Origin: Coriobacteriia bacterium
GTDB taxonomy: Bacteria > Actinomycetota > Coriobacteriia > Anaerosomatales > Anaerosomataceae
Reading direction: 5' to 3'
Assembly (NCBI GenBank): GCA_030652115.1
Contig: JAUSBK010000001.1
Coordinates: 1 to 34,253 of the forward strand
Length of the DNA stretch: 34,253 bases
Part shown: in pieces, positions 25,294-32,983 of the stretch
Numbering within the stretch: position 1 is the first letter of the stretch
Layout: each line of letters opens with the position of its first letter
Notes under the pieces: model-generated
Databases searched by the model: none
What the model saw: the letters and a program-made list of their open reading frames with translations, nothing else
What the model was told of the DNA's origin: nothing
Position numbers and translations under genes: made by a program

Positions 25294-26553
25294 TTATGCC
25301 GTCTTGCGGGCGCCGAAGAGGGCGACCGCGACGAGGATCACTGCCATCACGCCCATCGCGAGCCATGCGTTGGGCGCAAGCCCCTTGGCCGACGAGGCCA
25401 GGCTTGCCCAGTGCATGAAGCCCGCACCCACGAGCATACCTGCGACCGCCATCGTCGAGTCCGAGTCACCCTCGGAACCCATGATCACCTGGCGGAACGG
25501 GCACCCGCCGAGCAGCATCGCGGCGAACGTCGCGACCGTCATGGCCGCGAAGCTGCCGAGCGCGTCGTTGTGCGCCACAGGCTGGTTCGCGAAGCCCAGG
25601 TTGTACTGCCCGAGCAGCAGGTTCACGATCGTCGATCCCACGAGCAGGCCGATCACACCAAAGAGCAGGTCGTAGCGCTTCACGAGGATCGCGTCGCGGA
25701 TACCACCGATCGAGCAGAAGCGGCTGCGCTGGGCCACTACGCCGATCGCCAGACCAGCGATGAGCGACACCCACAGTACGGCGCGCTTACCGCCGGGCTG
25801 CGGCTTGGCGGCGGTAACCGACTCGGCCGAGGCGGCCACGCTGCCGTCTTCGGCCACGATCGAGCCGTCTTCGGCAAGCGAGCCACCCTCAGGCTTGAGC
25901 ACCTGTGAGGGCGCACCGTCTGCCTTGAGGAAGACCGCCGGCGGCTTGTCGCCGGTCGCGAACGCGCCCTCCTTCGTCTGCGTGGCGAACTCCGGCTTGG
26001 TGCCGAAGGTGCTGACGAGCACGAGTGCGAGCAGCACGACCGCGAGCGCCGGCAGGATCCAGCCAAGCGGCTTGGCGATGGCCTTCGCGCGGCCGAGATT
26101 GAAGCCGCGCTTGAGCGCCACGATGCCGAGCAGCACGCCCGCCACGATGCCCAGCACGCCCCAAATGGCCGTGAGGTCGCCGCCGCCGAGGCGGAGCCAC
26201 GCGCGCACGGTGCAGCCGAGGAAGATGAGCGCCCCGGCCATGAAGATGAATCCAAGTACGAACCGGATGATCGGCTGGCTGCCGCCGCGCGGACGGAACT
26301 CGCGCGTGACGAGCGCGGCACCCATCGCGCCCAGGATGATGCCGATGATCTCCGGCCTGAGGTAGGCAACGGCACCCTGATTGGTGACGCCGCCCACGAA
26401 GAAGCCCGTGATATCGCGCAGGAAGCACGCGATGCACAGGCCCATGTTGCCCGGGTTGCCCTGGCTCACCAACCACGCGGCAACCGCTCCAATGAACAGT
26501 CCGGCCCCTCCCAGGATCCACGCAGTGGGGCCCACCACCCTACGCTTGACCAT
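25294..26553 (-). CDS. yedE: YedE-family sulfur/selenium membrane transporter
   Basis: A 419-residue membrane protein with about ten hydrophobic segments, in two halves linked by a hydrophilic stretch of about 75 residues rich in Ala, Glu and Ser (residues ~190-260). Conserved cysteines occur in MGLCIACFLRD, FLGCTVRAW, RSRFCSIGGIRD and LGGCPFRQVIMGSEGD, all typical YeeE/YedE-type features for moving thiosulfate or related sulfur or selenium species. ATG at 26553 is preceded by GGGGAG; the longer frame to 26598 lies across the promoter. Paired with TusA. Substrate cannot be decided from sequence alone. Confidence 0.9.
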   Translation of the reverse strand: MVKRRVVGPTAWILGGAGLFIGAVAAWLVSQGNPGNMGLCIACFLRDITGFFVGGVTNQGAVAYLRPEIIGIILGAMGAALVTREFRPRGGSQPIIRFVLGFIFMAGALIFLGCTVRAWLRLGGGDLTAIWGVLGIVAGVLLGIVALKRGFNLGRAKAIAKPLGWILPALAVVLLALVLVSTFGTKPEFATQTKEGAFATGDKPPAVFLKADGAPSQVLKPEGGSLAEDGSIVAEDGSVAASAESVTAAKPQPGGKRAVLWVSLIAGLAIGVVAQRSRFCSIGGIRDAILVKRYDLLFGVIGLLVGSTIVNLLLGQYNLGFANQPVAHNDALGSFAAMTVATFAAMLLGGCPFRQVIMGSEGDSDSTMAVAGMLVGAGFMHWASLASSAKGLAPNAWLAMGVMAVILVAVALFGARKTA

Positions 26554-26571
26554 GCCACTCCCCTCGGACGC

Positions 26572-26617
26572 ACTATAAGTTCGACCGATGATTGTCATTC
26601 GATTAGTGGAATGTCAA
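26572..26617 (-). promoter_or_regulatory. Possible yedE promoter
   Basis: Minus-strand TATAGT (26577-26572) is a candidate -10 about 20 bases before the start. A perfect TTGACA (26617-26612) lies further up at a spacing too wide for this -10 (34 bases). The region is more AT-rich than its surroundings. Assignment is tentative. Confidence 0.35.
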
Positions 26618-26662
26618 GTACACACGTGTCGTGGGCTCGCGATAACGGGGGAGCCGCCCGGG

Positions 26663-28267
26663 TCAGGCCGGGAAGCCGAGTGCGCCGAGGAAGCGCTGCT
26701 GGAACTCGGGATGCGCGGCGAGGTCGACGGTGCGCACGACCGAGGCGAGGATGTCTGCCTTCGCCCGCACGCGACTGTTCACGAGCGCCATCCGCGCGCC
26801 CGCGAGCGCGGTGTTCCCGCCGAAGGCAACTCGGTCGAGCCACAGCGGCGGGATCAGACCGAGCCGCACCAGCGACTCGGGGCGCACGTGGTACCCGAAA
26901 CCGCCGGCTACCTCGATACTCACGATGGCGTGTGCGCCGAGCCCCGTCTCCTCGAGCAGCAGATCGATGCCGGTGCGCACCGCGCCGAGGGCAAGCTGCA
27001 CCTGACGGATGTCCTTCTGCGTCAGGACAACGTCGGCACCCGCGTCCACCACGAACGCGCGCACATCGCTGCGCGACGTGAACCGACTGCGGAACGGACT
27101 CCCGACCGCATCGACGAATCGGCCGCTCGGGTCGATCACGTCGGCGTCGAGCAGTGCGGCCACCAGGTCGATGAGGCCGCTCCCGCAGATGCCGACCGGC
27201 TCGCGACCGCCGATCGTCGACAGCACGAGTCTGTCCCCTTCAAGATCCACGCGCTCGATGGCGCCCGCTTCGGCACCCATGCCGCACTCGATCGACGCCC
27301 CCTCGAGCGCGGGCCCCGCGGCAGTCGACGTTGCGATGAGCTGGCCGGCGGCGGCGAGCACGATCTCGCCGTTGGTGCCCAGGTCGACCATGAGCGTCGG
27401 CGCAACGCGCTCGGCGAGGCCGGTGGCGATGATTCCCGCGGTGATGTCGGAGCCGATGAACGCCGAGACGCCCGGCAGCACGATGAGTTCAAGCGAAGGG
27501 AAGGCGACCATGCCCGTCTCCCACGCGCCAACGCGAACAGCCGCGACCGGCGCATCCTCGTAGGGCGCCGCGCCGAGCGGTGAGACGTCCGCACCCAGGA
27601 GGATGCCCGTCATGGCCGTGTTGCCCACGACGACCACCTCGGCCAGCCGCTCGACCGCGAACCCGGCGTTCCTGAGCACCTCGGAGAGCAGCGCTTCGAC
27701 CTGCACCGCGATGAGATGCTGCAACTCGGGCGCGCCGCCGGCCATGGCATGCGCCACGCGGGAGAGCACGTCGGCACCGAATACCCGTTGGGTGTTGAGG
27801 TCGCCTGCAGTGGCGAGCACCTCGCCGGTGGTCAGGTCGAGAAGCTGGACCGCCACGGTGGTGGTGCCGATATCGATCGCCGCGCCCACGATCGTGCCGA
27901 TCGCCTCGATGCCGCGCTCGGCGGGAGGCTCGACGTCGAGCGGCCGACGCGCTGCCGAGGTGACCACACGCGCCTCACGGACCGGCTCATCGAGCGTGAC
28001 GACCGCATCGCCCGTGACCCGCGTCCGACAGGCGAGCCGCTTGCCTGCGGCGACACCCGCTCCGCCGAGCAGCTCGCGCTCGGTGCGGGTGGGAGACTGG
28101 AGGCCGCCGGTCGCGCGAACCCGGCACGACCCGCAGGTGCCGGTACCCCCGCATGGCGAATCGATTGTGACACCCGCTGCGCGAGCTGCCTCGAGAAGCG
28201 TCGAGCCGACCGGCACCCTCACGGTGCGCCTGGCCGGCTCGAATCGTATGGTGACGCGCTCGCTCAT
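26663..28267 (-). CDS. 2Fe-2S/ASKHA-domain activator (RamA/DUF4445-like)
   Basis: A 534-residue protein. The N-terminal ferredoxin domain has C39, C45, C48 and C80 (SPCGGTGTCGSC, LAC), a plant-type [2Fe-2S] site. A linker follows, then a large ASKHA (actin-like ATPase) domain from about 125 with AAIDIGTTTVAVQLLDL, ADVLSRVAHA, VVVGNTAM, VDLGTNGEIVL and GICGSGLIDL. This architecture is that of the reductive activators of corrinoid proteins (RamA/RACE), which use ATP to drive low-potential reduction of Co(II). ATG at 28267 follows GGAGG. No corrinoid or methyltransferase gene lies in the window, so the partner is unknown. Confidence 0.9.
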   Translation of the reverse strand: MSERVTIRFEPARRTVRVPVGSTLLEAARAAGVTIDSPCGGTGTCGSCRVRATGGLQSPTRTERELLGGAGVAAGKRLACRTRVTGDAVVTLDEPVREARVVTSAARRPLDVEPPAERGIEAIGTIVGAAIDIGTTTVAVQLLDLTTGEVLATAGDLNTQRVFGADVLSRVAHAMAGGAPELQHLIAVQVEALLSEVLRNAGFAVERLAEVVVVGNTAMTGILLGADVSPLGAAPYEDAPVAAVRVGAWETGMVAFPSLELIVLPGVSAFIGSDITAGIIATGLAERVAPTLMVDLGTNGEIVLAAAGQLIATSTAAGPALEGASIECGMGAEAGAIERVDLEGDRLVLSTIGGREPVGICGSGLIDLVAALLDADVIDPSGRFVDAVGSPFRSRFTSRSDVRAFVVDAGADVVLTQKDIRQVQLALGAVRTGIDLLLEETGLGAHAIVSIEVAGGFGYHVRPESLVRLGLIPPLWLDRVAFGGNTALAGARMALVNSRVRAKADILASVVRTVDLAAHPEFQQRFLGALGFPA

Positions 28268-28319
28268 GGGTGGCCTCCTCGGCACGAGGATACCGCGAGC
28301 ATGCGTCCCGCGTCGCTCC

Positions 28320-28739
28320 TTAGGACTCGCTTGTGGGTACGTCAGTCGTGTTGGGGCAGATACCGCCGTTGGGGCACACGCCCGTGCCGTCCTGCGGCCC
28401 GCTCTGGTTACCGCGGGGACCCATCATGCCTGGCGCACCATTCGGGCCTGCGCTGCCGTCGGGGCACACGCCGCCGTCCCATTGCGGGGCCTGACCGCCA
28501 CGCGGACCCATCGTGCCGTAGTCACCCTGGGGGACCTGGCCACGCGGGCCCATCATGCCGTAAGCGTCCTCGGCCCTCTGCTGACCCATCATGCCGTACC
28601 CATCGGTGACGCCCACCGCATTGCTGCGGAACGCGATGGCGTGGAATGCCGCCGGCAGCGCAATCGCGCTCCCGAGCAGCGTCACGCCGATGACCACGCC
28701 CACGATCACCGCGAGAGCGGTCTTCATTTTCGAATCCAT
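28320..28739 (-). CDS. Met/Gly-rich repeat membrane-anchored protein
   Basis: A 139-residue protein with one N-terminal hydrophobic segment (7-30), either an uncleaved anchor or a signal. The mature part has four imperfect repeats of the form YGMMGPRGQ (YGMMGQQ, YGMMGPRGQV, YGTMGPRGGQ, PGMMGPRGNQ) and three CPxG-type units (GVCPDG, GVCPNG, GICPN). The MM pairs and cysteines suggest metal binding, for instance copper, but that is inference. GGAGGT eight bases upstream of the ATG. The neighbouring genes do not clarify its role. Confidence 0.75.
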   Translation of the reverse strand: MDSKMKTALAVIVGVVIGVTLLGSAIALPAAFHAIAFRSNAVGVTDGYGMMGQQRAEDAYGMMGPRGQVPQGDYGTMGPRGGQAPQWDGGVCPDGSAGPNGAPGMMGPRGNQSGPQDGTGVCPNGGICPNTTDVPTSES

Positions 28740-28858
28740 CTCGTACGGACCTCCTTTGTCGGCCGCCTGCTGAACGGGCGGGAACGACGTGCATAGAGCA
28801 CGCCGCGCGCCGAGTGTGTCACGCCCGTGTGGAGATTTCGTGGAGAAGCCTCGAGCGC

Positions 28859-29611
28859 CTACGGTTCGTCAGCCGAGTAGTACACCACGTCGGGGTGGTC
28901 CGTATGCTCCCGCGTGGTCTTGGGCCTGATGCGCTCGAAGAGGAGCACGCACCCGATGAGCCACGCCACGAGCCACAGCGACGACACCCACCTAGGCGGC
29001 AGCCCGAGCTGGTAGAGCATCGCGCCTGTGTTGAGGAGCGCGTGCGTGCCCGCGGCCGCGCAAAATCCGAGGACCGGCTTCCTGCGGGCGATCAGCCAAC
29101 AGAACAGCGATGTCATGAAGCCGTGAGCGAACACCACGAGCAGCCGCTCGCCGAGGTAACCCGTGAACGCGTACCAGGGGTACTGCTCGTAGGCACCCGA
29201 GGCCGCGATGCCCCACGCGAGGTACGCCGCCTCCCCTAGTCCGAAGCCTATGCCGAGCGCCATGCCCGTCCAGTACGCGTCATCGGGAACGGTCGTGTGC
29301 CTGCGAACAGCCGGAACGAGCGCCGGCAGGACTTTGATGAGCTCTTCGAAGACCGGCGCAAGTGCGAAGAGGAAGAGCAGGAACCACACGGGCGTCTCGA
29401 GTCCGAGACCGGGCTCGATGCCGGCCAGCCTGCCCAAACCTTCGCCGAGCGGCCCCTTGACGAGCAGGTTCACGACCGCCGAAAGCGGCAGGCCGAACGG
29501 GACGAGTCTGACGAAGCGCCAGGTGCGTCCCGAGTACGCCCACAGCATCGCACCCCACAGCGCTGCGGAGGCCGCCAGCGTGATGACCGCCATCGGCACG
29601 ATCGAAGGCAT
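28859..29611 (-). CDS. PrsW-like intramembrane metalloprotease
   Basis: A 250-residue polytopic membrane protein, about seven or eight helices. The motifs FEELIK (E89, E90), GFGLGEAAY (E127), FAHGFMTS (H163) and THALLN (H190) match the conserved acidic and histidine residues of PrsW/YhfC/CPBP-type glutamic-metal intramembrane proteases. PrsW cleaves an anti-sigma factor; the substrate here is unknown. The start lies 1 base from the upstream PH-domain gene stop, so it ends an apparent operon from 32616. The C-terminal tail is charged. Confidence 0.85.
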   Translation of the reverse strand: MPSIVPMAVITLAASAALWGAMLWAYSGRTWRFVRLVPFGLPLSAVVNLLVKGPLGEGLGRLAGIEPGLGLETPVWFLLFLFALAPVFEELIKVLPALVPAVRRHTTVPDDAYWTGMALGIGFGLGEAAYLAWGIAASGAYEQYPWYAFTGYLGERLLVVFAHGFMTSLFCWLIARRKPVLGFCAAAGTHALLNTGAMLYQLGLPPRWVSSLWLVAWLIGCVLLFERIRPKTTREHTDHPDVVYYSADEP

Positions 29612-29612
29612 G

Positions 29613-30170
29613 TCAGCCCTGGGTGCTCGGCGCGGAGGTCACCGGCGGCGTGGGAAGCTTCGGCGTGAACGCGCGCATGAACCGCTCTTCATCCGCGGGG
29701 GTGATGCCATAGCGCTTGTCACCCGCGCTGACGAGCAGGATGTCGCGCGCCATGCGCTTTGCGCACATGCGGACGTTCCCCACATCGGCGTACACCACCC
29801 CGCCGAGTGCAAGGCCAGGCATGCGCATGCTCGACCACAGCGTGGGTGTGAGCGTGGTACGCCGCACGTCGGTGACCTCGGCGTACGGGATCCGATACGT
29901 GAAGAGCGGGCCGCAGCGCAACACGAGCGCATCGATGCCCAGCTCGTAGCGCATCGTCGGCAGGGAGAGCAGCACGACGAGCACGTAGAGATCGAGCGGG
30001 AGCAGGATCGCGATCGTGATCCACGCGCCCACCGCGTCCTCGCCCTCGAACGCGCCGGGGATGAAGAGCGTGCCGAGCGGCGCGACGACCATCGCGAGCA
30101 GTGCGAGCAGCCACACCCACCCGAAGGAGCGGGCGGGCGGAAAGACGTCCGCAGCCGGATCGATTCCCAT
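29613..30170 (-). CDS. Bacterial PH-domain membrane protein
   Basis: About 185 residues. Two membrane helices (near 17-35 and 48-68) are followed by a bacterial PH-like domain: MRYELGIDALVLRCGPLFTYRIPYAEVTDV, then VYADVGNVRMCAKRMARDILLVS and GITPADEERFMRAFTP. This is the usual layout of two-TM, bPH-domain proteins. ATG at 30170 is preceded by AGGTGG at five bases; a GTG at 30176 overlapping the upstream stop is the alternative. Function unknown. Tightly coupled to its neighbours. Confidence 0.8.
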   Translation of the reverse strand: MGIDPAADVFPPARSFGWVWLLALLAMVVAPLGTLFIPGAFEGEDAVGAWITIAILLPLDLYVLVVLLSLPTMRYELGIDALVLRCGPLFTYRIPYAEVTDVRRTTLTPTLWSSMRMPGLALGGVVYADVGNVRMCAKRMARDILLVSAGDKRYGITPADEERFMRAFTPKLPTPPVTSAPSTQG

Positions 30171-30172
30171 GG

Positions 30173-30613
30173 TCACCACCTGTTCGACGTCACGTGCAGA
30201 ACCGCGGCGACCGTCGAGATCGCCATCGCAACGATCCCGAGCCCCGCGAGGAAGGTGCCGAGCAGCACGCCTGCACCGGCAACCGCGGCGATCGCGCCGT
30301 TCCGATGACCTCCCGATGCGCGTCGGGCAACCTCACCGGTGAGCATGCCGAGGAGTATGGCCACCAGCCAGAAGCCGAGGCCGGTGATTGCGACCAGGAA
30401 CGCGCCGCCGATGCCGACTCCTGCCGAGGCCAGCGCGGCGAGGACCAGCTGAAGGGGCTTCACCGCGCGTCTGGCCGACGGCAGCTGGCGAGCGCACTCC
30501 TTGCACTTGTAGCCGACTGGCGTGGAGACGAAGTCCTTCGGGCAGATCGGCCGGTCGCACTCGACACAGCGGACGCTCGTCTCGACGTTCGGATGGAAGG
30601 CGCACTGGGGCAT
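30173..30613 (-). CDS. Zinc-finger membrane protein (rhomboid-type N-terminus)
   Basis: A 146-residue protein. The N-terminal zinc finger has C4, H7, C16, C19, C24, D27, C37 and C40 (CAFHPNVETSVRCVECDRPIC, then VGYKCKECA), the B-box-like module that precedes many actinobacterial rhomboid proteases. Here about three or four hydrophobic segments follow (52-135) but no rhomboid GxSG/H catalytic motif. The ATG has GGGGAG eight bases upstream. It lies 2 bases before the PH-domain gene. Role unknown; the finger may recruit a partner to the membrane. Confidence 0.82.
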   Translation of the reverse strand: MPQCAFHPNVETSVRCVECDRPICPKDFVSTPVGYKCKECARQLPSARRAVKPLQLVLAALASAGVGIGGAFLVAITGLGFWLVAILLGMLTGEVARRASGGHRNGAIAAVAGAGVLLGTFLAGLGIVAMAISTVAAVLHVTSNRW

Positions 30614-30632
30614 ATGCGCTACTCCCCGCGCG

Positions 30633-31112
30633 TCAGGCGCTGGGCTCGGCCGGATCGGCGGGTGCGGCGGGAGGCGCGTTGCCGTCGGCGGGTGCGTCGG
30701 CGGCCGCAGCGCGGTCCTCCATCTTCTCGGCGGCACCGCGTAGCTTCTCGCTCAGGGACTTGAACGCGCCCGCAAGCTTGGGGCCGACCTCGGCGGAGAC
30801 CTTCTCGCCCGCGGCCTTGAACGCCTCGCCCGTCTTGTCGGCAGCCTCCTTGAATGACTGGCCCACATCGCCCTCGGCGGCACCCTTCACGGTCGCGCCC
30901 ACGCTGTCCACGATGCCGTCGAGGCGCGTGGAGAGCTCGTCGAGCCTGCGCTTGTTCTCGGGGTCGTTCGCCGCCGCATTCACCCAGCGGCCCAGCGCCT
31001 CGCCGAACGCGTCGAGGCCCGCAACGACCTCGCGCCACGCGTCGGCGGCTTCGGGGTTCGCGCCCGTATCGTCGGCGACAGGCTGTGTGGTCTCGTTCAT
31101 CTCGTCACTCAT
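30633..31112 (-). CDS. Helical, Ala/Lys/Glu-rich hypothetical protein
   Basis: A 159-residue hydrophilic protein predicted almost all helical. The central part is amphipathic with repeats of a KxAxEKxxAxVG... style (AADKTGEAFKAAGEKVSAEVG), like LEA-type or apolipoprotein-like proteins, and the C-terminus is low-complexity (ADAPADGNAPPAAPADPAEPSA). Good Shine-Dalgarno (GGGAG, nine bases). It lies 13 bases after the HerA-like gene and 19 bases before the zinc-finger gene. Function not assignable. Confidence 0.75.
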   Translation of the reverse strand: MSDEMNETTQPVADDTGANPEAADAWREVVAGLDAFGEALGRWVNAAANDPENKRRLDELSTRLDGIVDSVGATVKGAAEGDVGQSFKEAADKTGEAFKAAGEKVSAEVGPKLAGAFKSLSEKLRGAAEKMEDRAAAADAPADGNAPPAAPADPAEPSA

Positions 31113-31125
31113 CGCTTACCACTCC

Positions 31126-32616
31126 CTACTTCTTGAGTATCGTGCCGAGGACACCGCGGACGATCGCGGTACCCGCCCGGCTCCCAATCGACCGCATCAC
31201 GCTCTTGCCGAATGTCTCGGCGAAGGTATCGCTCCGCCGCGAGCTGCTCTTGGGCTTCTCGGCCTTCGTCGGCTTCGGCACGTTGAGCTCGAAGTCGCGC
31301 GCCTCGGCGGCCTGCGCATCCGCAATCGCCTTCTCGGCCTGCGCTCTGAGCACCTCGTGTGCACTCTCGCGATCCACGGCCGCCTCGTAGTGGCCGGCAA
31401 CGAGCGACGCTGCGATCGCGGCCTGCCGCTCGGCAGGTGCTATCGCGCCGATGCGTCCATGCGGCGGCACCATCATGGTGCGCTCGACCGGCATCGGCGA
31501 GCCGTCGGCCTGCAGAAGTGAGACGAGCGCCTCGCCCACCTTGAGCTCGGTCACCACCGTCTCCACGTCGAGCTCGGGGTTCACACGGAACGTCTCGGCC
31601 ATCGCCTTCACGGCCTTCTGCTCCCTCGGCGTGTAGGCGCGCAGCGCGTGCTGCACCTTGTTGCCGCACTGCCCGAGCACGGTGTCCGGGACGTCGATCG
31701 GGTTCTGCGTGACGAAGTAGACGCCCACACCCTTGGAGCGAATGAGCCGCACGACCTGCTCGATCTTGGTGAGTAGCGCATCGGGCGCGTCGTCAAAGAG
31801 CAGGTGCGCCTCGTCGAAGAAGAAGACGAGCTTGGGCTTGGGCAGGTCGCCAGCCTCGGGCAGGCGCTCGAAGAGCTCCGAGAGAAGCCACAGCAGCAGC
31901 GTGGAGTACAGACGCGGCGAGGTCATCAGCCGATCGGCCGCGAGGATGTTCACGAACCCGCGGCCGTTCGCATCGGTTTGCATGAAGTCGAAAAGATCGA
32001 GCGCCGGCTCGCCGAAGAAGCGGTCCCCGCCCTGCTCCTCGAGCGCGAGCAACGCGCGCTGAATGGCACCGATGCTTGCAGGCGCCACGTTGCCGTACGT
32101 GAGGCCGATCTCCTTCGCGTTCTCGCCCACGTAGGCGAGCATCGACCGCAGGTCCTTGATGTCGAGCAGCAGCAGGCCGTTGTCGTCGGCCACCCGGAAC
32201 GCGACGGTGAGCACTGCCTCCTGGATGTCGTTCAGGTTGAGCATGCGACCGAGCAGTAGCGGCCCTACCTCGGACACGGTCGTCCGGATCGGGTGACCCT
32301 GCTCGCCGAAGACGTCCCAGAACGTCACCGGCGTGCCATGGAAGCCCCAGTCGCCGAGTCCGAGGGCGGCGATGCGCTCATCCACCTTGCTGTTTCCGCC
32401 GCCAGCCTGCGAGATGCCGGAGAGGTCGCCTTTGATGTCCGCTGCGAACACGGGGACGCCGATCGCGCTGAACGCCTCGGCGAGCACCTGGAGCGAGACC
32501 GTCTTGCCGGTACCGGTGGCTCCCGCGATGAGTCCGTGGCGGTTCGCCATCGCCGGCAGCAGGTGCACGTCGATTCCGCTCTTGCCGATGAGCAGGCCGG
32601 GTAGCGACTCGGACAT
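31126..32616 (-). CDS. HerA-like ATPase, DUF853 family
   Basis: A 496-residue P-loop ATPase of the HerA/FtsK-like DUF853 family. Walker A GATGTGKT is at 32-39, with FAADIKGDLSG shortly after, and the Walker B is LVFFFDEAHLLFDD. The arginine- and sensor-containing block (VRLIRSKGVGVYFVTQNPIDVPDTVLGQCGNKVQHALRAYTP) follows. The C-terminus is a basic extension (KPKSSSRRSD). These are hexameric DNA-translocase-like ATPases; no NurA nuclease partner lies nearby, and no defence-system effector is seen. ATG at 32616 has GGGGG seven bases upstream. Confidence 0.88.
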   Translation of the reverse strand: MSESLPGLLIGKSGIDVHLLPAMANRHGLIAGATGTGKTVSLQVLAEAFSAIGVPVFAADIKGDLSGISQAGGGNSKVDERIAALGLGDWGFHGTPVTFWDVFGEQGHPIRTTVSEVGPLLLGRMLNLNDIQEAVLTVAFRVADDNGLLLLDIKDLRSMLAYVGENAKEIGLTYGNVAPASIGAIQRALLALEEQGGDRFFGEPALDLFDFMQTDANGRGFVNILAADRLMTSPRLYSTLLLWLLSELFERLPEAGDLPKPKLVFFFDEAHLLFDDAPDALLTKIEQVVRLIRSKGVGVYFVTQNPIDVPDTVLGQCGNKVQHALRAYTPREQKAVKAMAETFRVNPELDVETVVTELKVGEALVSLLQADGSPMPVERTMMVPPHGRIGAIAPAERQAAIAASLVAGHYEAAVDRESAHEVLRAQAEKAIADAQAAEARDFELNVPKPTKAEKPKSSSRRSDTFAETFGKSVMRSIGSRAGTAIVRGVLGTILKK

Positions 32617-32752
32617 CAACAACCCCCTTCAGTGACGGCGCGCAGCAAGACGCGCTGAAACGTACGCATAGAAGTATCCCCTACCCGCAAGAAGGGCGCA
32701 CGTCTGAGCGGCGCGAGACTGCTCGCGCGATCTGGTGCTTCTCGAGAGGCCG
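32617..32752. other. Intergenic, HerA operon promoter region
   Basis: There is no gene in these 136 bases. They must include the promoter for the HerA-to-PrsW operon; a minus-strand GATACT near 32671 is a weak -10 candidate. No clear terminator for the upstream pair is visible. Confidence 0.35.
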
Positions 32753-32983
32753 TCAGCCCACGAGTGTCTTGATGTTCTCGATGGCCGCATCCAGCAACTC
32801 GGGAGACGTGAACGGCCGCATGTCGGTGCGGATCCGCTCGGCCACGGCGGGCAGGTCCGCGCGAGTCAGCGCGTCCGCCTGCTTGCCGAGCGAACTCGCG
32901 GCGGCGTGGATACACATCGTCGCGGCCGGTCCTCCCACCAGGGGCGTCAGAACCTCGCGAACCACATCAGCGACCTGGCTCAT
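32753..32983 (-). CDS. Small hypothetical protein, helical
   Basis: A 76-residue helical protein (MSQVADVVREVLTPLVGGPA..., ALTRADLPAVAERIRTDMRP) with one cysteine (TMCIHAAASSLGK). The pattern looks like a small soluble globular domain; no family recognised. The ATG overlaps the stop of the upstream sensor-like gene (ATGA), so it is translationally coupled to that membrane protein and may interact with it. Confidence 0.7.
   Translation of the reverse strand: MSQVADVVREVLTPLVGGPAATMCIHAAASSLGKQADALTRADLPAVAERIRTDMRPFTSPELLDAAIENIKTLVG

Noticed and set aside
31126-32616. HerA-like ATPase as part of an anti-phage defence system
   Set aside because: No NurA, SIR2 or other effector gene is adjacent, and DUF853 ATPases occur commonly outside defence islands.
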